This document shows, in pieces, positions 59,760 to 64,000 of a stretch of 64,000 bases of DNA. Position numbers and translations under genes: made by a program. Numbering within the stretch: position 1 is the first letter of the stretch; each line of letters starts with the position of its first letter. This DNA is from Fimbriimonadaceae bacterium (GTDB lineage: Bacteria > Armatimonadota > UBA10988), in the NCBI GenBank assembly GCA_020850355.1, contig JADZEX010000041.1, positions 62,001-126,000 on the forward strand. The letters are read 5' to 3'. The notes under the pieces were generated by a model. That model saw nothing but the letters and a program-made list of their open reading frames with translations. It did no database searches and was not told the DNA's origin.

Positions 59760-61814
59760 ATGTCTTGGATGATGCTGCTGCTGTCTGTGGGCGCCCCGAC
59801 CGGCCAGCCCCTGGTGACCTTCGACGCGCCGCTGCCGGCGGCGCAGTTGGAGACCCGCGGCGTCACGGCGAGTGTCGCCAACGGGGCGTTGCGGGTGCAG
59901 AGTCGGCACGACCAGGACTGGCCAGGCTTGACCCTGAAGCCGGCCGGCGGCCCGTGGGACCTCCGCGCCGCGGCCGAGGTCGTGGCGGATCTGGTGAACA
60001 CCGGCCCGACCGCCGTCGAGTTGGCGCTGCGCGTTGACAACGCTGGCGCCGATGGCAACAAGCACTGCCTGACCGGCCGGATGCGCCTGGAGGCCGGCGC
60101 CAGCGGCACGCTGCGGGTGCCGCTCGACCGCGACAGCAGCATTCCGGGGGTCAAACTGTTCGGGATGCGCGGCTACCCGGTCGCCAGCGCTGCCAGCGGC
60201 CGGGTGATCGACCCGGCCAAGGTCGTGGCGGTGCTGTTGTTCGTGCCGAAGCCGACCGCGGACCACCAGTTCGAGCTGCGCTCGCTGCGGGCCGACGGGG
60301 TCTTTCAGGCGCCGCCCGCCGACCTGACGGCGGCCAACTTCTTCCCCTTCATCGACACCTTCGGGCAGTACATCCACCGCGCCTGGCCGGGCAAGGTGAC
60401 CTCACTGGACGATCTGCGCAGCCGGGTGGCCAGTGAGGAGGCCGACCTGACGGCGCGGCCGGGGCCGGCCGGCTGGGACGAGTACGGCGGCTGGGCGGCC
60501 GGGCCGCAACTGCCGGCCAGCGGCTTCTTCCGCACGCAGCGCGTGGATGGCAAGTGGTGGCTGGTGGACCCGCTCGGCCGGCTCTACTTCAGCCACGGGG
60601 TGGACTGCGTGCGGGCCGACGACTCGACGCCGATTGACGAGCGCGAGACCTGGTTCGCCGACTTCCCGGGCACCCAGCCAGAGCTGGCCGGCTTCCTTGG
60701 CAAGTCCAGCGCCATCCACAACCACTACGCCGGCCGCTCGTTCCGCTGCTACAACTTCCTGGGTGCCAACCTGCACCGCAAGTACGGCGCGCAGTGGCGT
60801 GAGCCGTGGCAGGAGCGGACGCACCGCCGCCTGCGCAGTTGGGGGCTCAACACCATTGCCAACTGGTCAGAGCCACAAGTCTACCTGCAGCGGCGCACGC
60901 CGTACGTCCTGACCGTCGGCAGCAGCGCCCCGCCGATCGAGGGCAGCAGCGGCTACTGGGGCAAGTTCAAGGACGTCTTCCACGCCGACTTCCGGGCGAA
61001 TCTCGCCAAGACGATGCAGGCCCAGCTCGGCAAGGCGGCCGGCGATCCCTGGTGCGTCGGGATCTTCATCGACAACGAGATCGGCTGGGGCGACGAGCTG
61101 TCGCTGGCCCTCGGGACCCTGCAGTCCCCCGCGACGCAGCCGGCCAAGCTCGCCTTCGTCGCCGACCTGCGCGCCAAGTACGGCGAGATCGCCAGGCTCA
61201 ACGCGGTCTGGCAGACCAGTCACGCCTCCTGGGAGGCCCTGCTGGAGCACACCCAGGCGCCCGACAAGAACCTCGCCGGCGACGATCTCAAGGCCTTCTA
61301 CACCAAACTCGCCGAGACCTACTTCAGCGGCTGCCGCGAGGCGGTCAAAGCCGTCGCACCGCAGCAGCTCTACTTCGGCTGTCGCTTCGCCTGGGTCAAC
61401 GACCGCGCTGCGCTGGCGGCGGCGAAGTACGTCGACGTGATCAGCTACAACCTGTACCGCAAAAGCGTCGCCGACTTCAAGCTGCCGGCCGGGATCGCCC
61501 TGCCCATCATCATCGGCGAGTTCCACTTCGGGGCCCTCGACCGGGGCATGTTCCACACCGGGCTGCAGGCCTGCCGGAACCAGGAGGAGCGCGCCGCGAC
61601 CTACCGCAGCTACGTCGAAGGTGCGCTGCGCCATCCGCAGTTCGTCGGGACACACTGGTTCAAGCTCTACGACCAGGCGGCGACCGGACGCACGCTCGAC
61701 GCCGAGAACTACCAGATCGGCTTCCTGGACGGCTGCGACACGCCCTACCCCGAGACCATCGCCGCGGTGCGCGAGGTGGGCTACCGGATGTACGAAATCC
61801 GCAGCGGCCGGTAG
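59760..61814 (+). CDS. GH50-like (agarase-fold) secreted glycoside hydrolase
   Basis: Exported glycosidase of 684 residues. The N-terminus (MMLLLSVGAPTGQPLVTFD) is a short signal or anchor. A beta-sandwich covers about 25-180 and the catalytic TIM barrel about 220-684. The acid/base Glu lies in GIFIDNEIGWGDE, and the nucleophile Glu in PIIIGEFHFG, as in clan GH-A. AKYVDVISYNLYRKSV is typical of GH50 beta-agarases and related galactan hydrolases, but the real substrate is unknown. ATG 59760 has GGAG upstream. It is probably co-transcribed with the Gfo/Idh gene upstream. The gatCAB promoter lies downstream. Confidence 0.88.
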   Translation: MSWMMLLLSVGAPTGQPLVTFDAPLPAAQLETRGVTASVANGALRVQSRHDQDWPGLTLKPAGGPWDLRAAAEVVADLVNTGPTAVELALRVDNAGADGNKHCLTGRMRLEAGASGTLRVPLDRDSSIPGVKLFGMRGYPVASAASGRVIDPAKVVAVLLFVPKPTADHQFELRSLRADGVFQAPPADLTAANFFPFIDTFGQYIHRAWPGKVTSLDDLRSRVASEEADLTARPGPAGWDEYGGWAAGPQLPASGFFRTQRVDGKWWLVDPLGRLYFSHGVDCVRADDSTPIDERETWFADFPGTQPELAGFLGKSSAIHNHYAGRSFRCYNFLGANLHRKYGAQWREPWQERTHRRLRSWGLNTIANWSEPQVYLQRRTPYVLTVGSSAPPIEGSSGYWGKFKDVFHADFRANLAKTMQAQLGKAAGDPWCVGIFIDNEIGWGDELSLALGTLQSPATQPAKLAFVADLRAKYGEIARLNAVWQTSHASWEALLEHTQAPDKNLAGDDLKAFYTKLAETYFSGCREAVKAVAPQQLYFGCRFAWVNDRAALAAAKYVDVISYNLYRKSVADFKLPAGIALPIIIGEFHFGALDRGMFHTGLQACRNQEERAATYRSYVEGALRHPQFVGTHWFKLYDQAATGRTLDAENYQIGFLDGCDTPYPETIAAVREVGYRMYEIRSGR

Positions 61815-61860
61815 CGGATCAGACCCAGATCGCCGGCCGTCGCAACCAGGCCCGCCGCGG

Positions 61861-61889
61861 TTGACCGCTGGCCATCGCTCCGGCATACT
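61861..61889 (+). promoter_or_regulatory. Sigma-70-type promoter for gatCAB
   Basis: TTGACC at 61861-61866 and CATACT at 61884-61889 are 17 bases apart. The -10 box ends 30 bases before ATG 61920, and GGAGG lies at about 61904-61908. This separates gatCAB from the glycosidase gene. Confidence 0.65.
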
Positions 61890-61919
61890 GAGGCCCTGGT
61901 CTGGGAGGTCCCTGAGCCC

Positions 61920-62219
61920 ATGCAGATGTCCCGCGAAGAGGTCGCGCATGTCGCCTGGCTGGCGCGTTTGGCGTTGAGCGAAGCCGAGCTGGAACGATAC
62001 GCCGGGCAGTTGAGCGGCATCCTCAGCCACATCGTGCAGTTGCAGGAGCTGGACGTCACCGACATCGCCCCGACCGCGATGGCCGTCGAGGCGGGCGGCA
62101 ACGTCGTGCGCGCCGACGTCCCGACGGCGTCGGCGCCGCAGGATGAGGTGCTCGCCAACGCCGCCGACATCGAGGACGGCTCCTTCCGCGTCCGCGCCAT
62201 TCTCGAGGAATCCGCATGA
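61920..62219 (+). CDS. gatC: Asp-tRNA(Asn)/Glu-tRNA(Gln) amidotransferase subunit C
   Basis: Small subunit of 99 residues that stabilises GatA and GatB in the amidotransferase that converts Glu-tRNA(Gln) or Asp-tRNA(Asn). MSREEVAHVAWLARLALSEA at 3-22 and LSGILSHIVQLQELDV are family segments, and the C-terminal ADIEDGSFRVRAILE is conserved. ATG 61920 (alternative 61926) follows a GGAGG by 11 bases. It overlaps gatA by ATGA. Confidence 0.96.
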   Translation: MQMSREEVAHVAWLARLALSEAELERYAGQLSGILSHIVQLQELDVTDIAPTAMAVEAGGNVVRADVPTASAPQDEVLANAADIEDGSFRVRAILEESA

Positions 62220-63703
62220 GCGAGATGTACGAGCTGACCATTGAGCAGGCGGCCATCGCGCTGCGCGTCGGCGCCATCAGCAGCGTCGAGCTGACCCAGG
62301 CCGTGCTCGACCGCCTGGCGGCGACCGAGCCGGCCGTGGCGGCGTTCATCGAGCCGACGCCCGAGGTTGCCCTGGCCGGCGCGGCGGCGGCCGACGCGCG
62401 ACTTCGGGCCGGCGACGCGCCGCTGCTCTGCGGCATCCCCGGCGCGCTCAAGGACCTGATCGCCACCCGCGGCATCCAGACCACCGCGGGGTCGCAGATG
62501 CTGAAGGGCTACCGCCCCATCTACGATGCGCACGTCACCCAGCGTCTGATCGACGCGGGCTACGTTTTGGTCGGTAAGACCAACCTCGACGAGTTTGCGA
62601 TGGGTTCCTCGACCGAGACCTCGTCGTACCAGACGACCCGCAATCCGTTCTGTCCCGATTGCGTGCCGGGCGGCTCGTCGGGCGGCTCCGCGGCCTGCGT
62701 CGCGGCGGGCTCGGCGTTCTTCAGTCTGGGCACCGACACCGGCGGCAGCATCCGGCAGCCGGCCAGCCTGTGCGGGGTCGTCGGCATGAAGCCGACCTAC
62801 GGCCGGGTCAGCCGCTGGGGCGTCATTGCGATGGCCAGCAGCCTCGACCAGGTCGGCCCGTTCGCGCGCACGGTGAAGGACTGTGCGGCGGTCCTGGAGT
62901 GCCTCGCCGGACGCGACGAGCGGGACGCCACCAGTTCGAGCCGTGCCGTGCCCAGCTACCGCGAGGCCTGCGGGCGGGACATCGCCGGGCTCAAGCTGGG
63001 GGTGCCGCGGGAGTACTTCATCGACGGCATGGAGCCCGCTGTCGAGCAGAGCATCCGGGCCGCCGTGGCGCAGCTCGAGGGCCTCGGGGCGACGGCCGTC
63101 GAGATCTCGCTGCCGCACACCTCCTACGCCCTGCCGACCTACTACATCATCATGCCCTGCGAGGTCTCGGCCAACCTGGCGCGCTTCGACGGCATCCGGT
63201 ACGGGGTGCCGCAGCCGGGCGAGACGATGTGGGAAGCCTACGCCAAGACCCGCGGCGCCGGGTTCGGGGCCGAGGTCAAGCGGCGCATTATGCTGGGCAC
63301 CTACGCCCTTTCGGCGGGCTACCACGACGCCTACTACGTCCGGGCGCAGAAGGTCCGGACCTTGATCAAGCAGGACTTCGACCAGGCCTTCGAGCAGGTC
63401 GACGCCATCGTCTGCCCCGCCTCGCCGACCACGGCCTTCCCGTTCGGCGCCAAGATGGACGATCCGATCCAGATGTACCTCTCGGACGTCTTCACCCTGG
63501 CCGCCAGCCTGGCCGGGCTGCCCGGGCTGGTGGTGCCCTGCGGGTTCGACGCCGCCAGCAAGCCGATTGGCCTGCAGTTGATCGCGCCGCACTGGCGTGA
63601 GGAGACGCTCTTCCAGGTAGCCCACGCCTTCGAGCAGAGCACTTCCTGGTCGCAACCCCAGAACCGCCACCGGCTGCGCGTCGGGCAGGGAGGTGCGCAA
63701 TGA
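62216..63703 (+). CDS. gatA: Asp-tRNA(Asn)/Glu-tRNA(Gln) amidotransferase subunit A
   Basis: Amidase subunit of 495 residues that releases ammonia from Gln for the GatB-catalysed step. The Ser-cisSer-Lys triad is K79 in PGALKDL, S154 in GGSSGGSAA and S178 in [10 protein letters not shown], the same positions as in S. aureus GatA. The rest of the amidase signature ([17 protein letters not shown]) is intact. ATG 62216 has GAGGA 6 bases upstream and overlaps the gatC stop. It overlaps gatB by ATGA. Together with gatC and gatB it implies indirect charging of Gln- and/or Asn-tRNA. Confidence 0.98.
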   Translation: MSEMYELTIEQAAIALRVGAISSVELTQAVLDRLAATEPAVAAFIEPTPEVALAGAAAADARLRAGDAPLLCGIPGALKDLIATRGIQTTAGSQMLKGYRPIYDAHVTQRLIDAGYVLVGKTNLDEFAMGSSTETSSYQTTRNPFCPDCVPGGSSGGSAACVAAGSAFFSLGTDTGGSIRQPASLCGVVGMKPTYGRVSRWGVIAMASSLDQVGPFARTVKDCAAVLECLAGRDERDATSSSRAVPSYREACGRDIAGLKLGVPREYFIDGMEPAVEQSIRAAVAQLEGLGATAVEISLPHTSYALPTYYIIMPCEVSANLARFDGIRYGVPQPGETMWEAYAKTRGAGFGAEVKRRIMLGTYALSAGYHDAYYVRAQKVRTLIKQDFDQAFEQVDAIVCPASPTTAFPFGAKMDDPIQMYLSDVFTLAASLAGLPGLVVPCGFDAASKPIGLQLIAPHWREETLFQVAHAFEQSTSWSQPQNRHRLRVGQGGAQ

Positions 63704-64000
63704 GCGAGTGGTTGACCGTGATCGGCATCGAGGTCCACACGCAGCTCCTGACCCGCAGCAAGATGTTCTGCTCCTGCGACAACAACTACGCCGGCGACGA
63801 GCCGAACACGCACGTCTGCCCGGTCTGCCTGGGCGCACCGGGGATGCTGCCGACGGTCAACGCGCAGGCCCTCGAGTACGGCATCATGGCCGCGCTGGCG
63901 CTCGACTGCAGCGTGCCGGAGTTCAGTTGGTTCGAGCGCAAGAACTACCCCTACCCCGACCTCGTGAAGGGGTTCCAGCTCACCCAGTACGCCTACCCGA
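63700..64000 (+). CDS. gatB: Asp-tRNA(Asn)/Glu-tRNA(Gln) amidotransferase subunit B (partial)
   Basis: The gene runs off the right end after about 100 residues; the 3' part is not in the window. [20 protein letters not shown] is the GatB start, and the zinc-site cysteines C24, C26, C40 and C43 (FCSCD and VCPVC) are present, then [20 protein letters not shown]. It kinases the Glu or Asp on the tRNA and transfers the ammonia made by GatA. ATG 63700 has GGGAGG 6 bases upstream and overlaps the gatA stop. Confidence 0.97.
   Translation, partial: MSEWLTVIGIEVHTQLLTRSKMFCSCDNNYAGDEPNTHVCPVCLGAPGMLPTVNAQALEYGIMAALALDCSVPEFSWFERKNYPYPDLVKGFQLTQYAYP

Noticed and set aside
1-64000. tRNA, rRNA, CRISPR arrays or insertion sequences
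   Set aside because: Scanning by eye found no repeat-spacer pattern, no tRNA T-loop or arm pattern and no transposase. A tRNAscan and CRISPR search would be needed to exclude small ones.

Overview
This is a GC-rich (roughly 70%) bacterial chromosome segment, densely packed, with about 53 protein genes on both strands. I saw no rRNA, tRNA, CRISPR array or transposase. Lipoproteins, PD40 and beta-helix surface proteins, a CBM9/DUF5916 outer-membrane barrel and two penicillin-binding proteins point to a cell with an outer membrane and a peptidoglycan wall. Several features recall Armatimonadota-like or other deep-branching diderm bacteria: AraC next to a PhyH dioxygenase, Gfo/Idh/MocA oxidoreductases, many secreted glycan-active enzymes, an RsbV/RsbW/SigB-type module, AI-2E transporter-alaS-ruvX order, and gatCAB. 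This placement is an inference from gene content; a 16S or marker tree would decide it. Genes are mostly separated by a few bases or overlap by ATGA/GTGA. No gene-free stretch exceeds 300 bases; the longest are 24335-24577 and 58458-58694.

Layout. 20-4845: an AraC regulator, then a minus-strand operon of split glycine decarboxylase (gcvPA, a small unknown gene, gcvPB) and a RecA/KaiC-like ATPase. 4933-15459: a plus-strand envelope block with a secreted protein, a class A PBP, PBP2, a TPR protein, a large membrane protein, an ABC-2 permease and its ATPase. 15460-24334: a secreted beta-propeller, an AraC/PhyH divergent pair, an MFS transporter, a lipoprotein, a CocE-type hydrolase, an SUMF1-like gene broken by an in-frame TAG, and a methyltransferase-like gene. 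About 24510-26040: a low-GC island with a GNAT-PUA-like fusion and an ASCH protein, apparently cutting into a secreted-protein gene. 26070-38782: a minus-strand operon (PfkB kinase, two large secreted proteins, S10 peptidase), divergent from a D-amino-acid aminotransferase and an S9 peptidase, then a TIM-barrel isomerase and an APH kinase.

38829-48012: a frameshifted DUF5916 barrel, a lipoprotein, an orphan DppC-type permease, a DUF4258/DUF2283 pair, a beta-helix lipoprotein, and a minus-strand operon of Gfo/Idh oxidoreductase, a membrane-anchored IstB/DnaC-like protein and an LCIB-type carbonic anhydrase homologue, divergent from a SorC regulator. 48094-53984: the partner-switching sigma module, then AI-2E, alaS and ruvX. 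53994-58457: a PhoX-like lipoprotein and a hybrid histidine kinase. 58695-61814: a second Gfo/Idh oxidoreductase and a GH50-like glycosidase. 61920-64000: gatC, gatA and the start of gatB, which runs off the window.

The best candidates for something new are the LCIB-like protein coupled to a membrane P-loop protein with an altered Walker A motif, the GNAT/ASCH cassette, the unknown gene inside the glycine decarboxylase operon, and the anti-sigma factor that lacks recognisable ATP-binding motifs. A structural point is that eight of nine convergent gene pairs have stop codons that overlap or lie within 11 bases.
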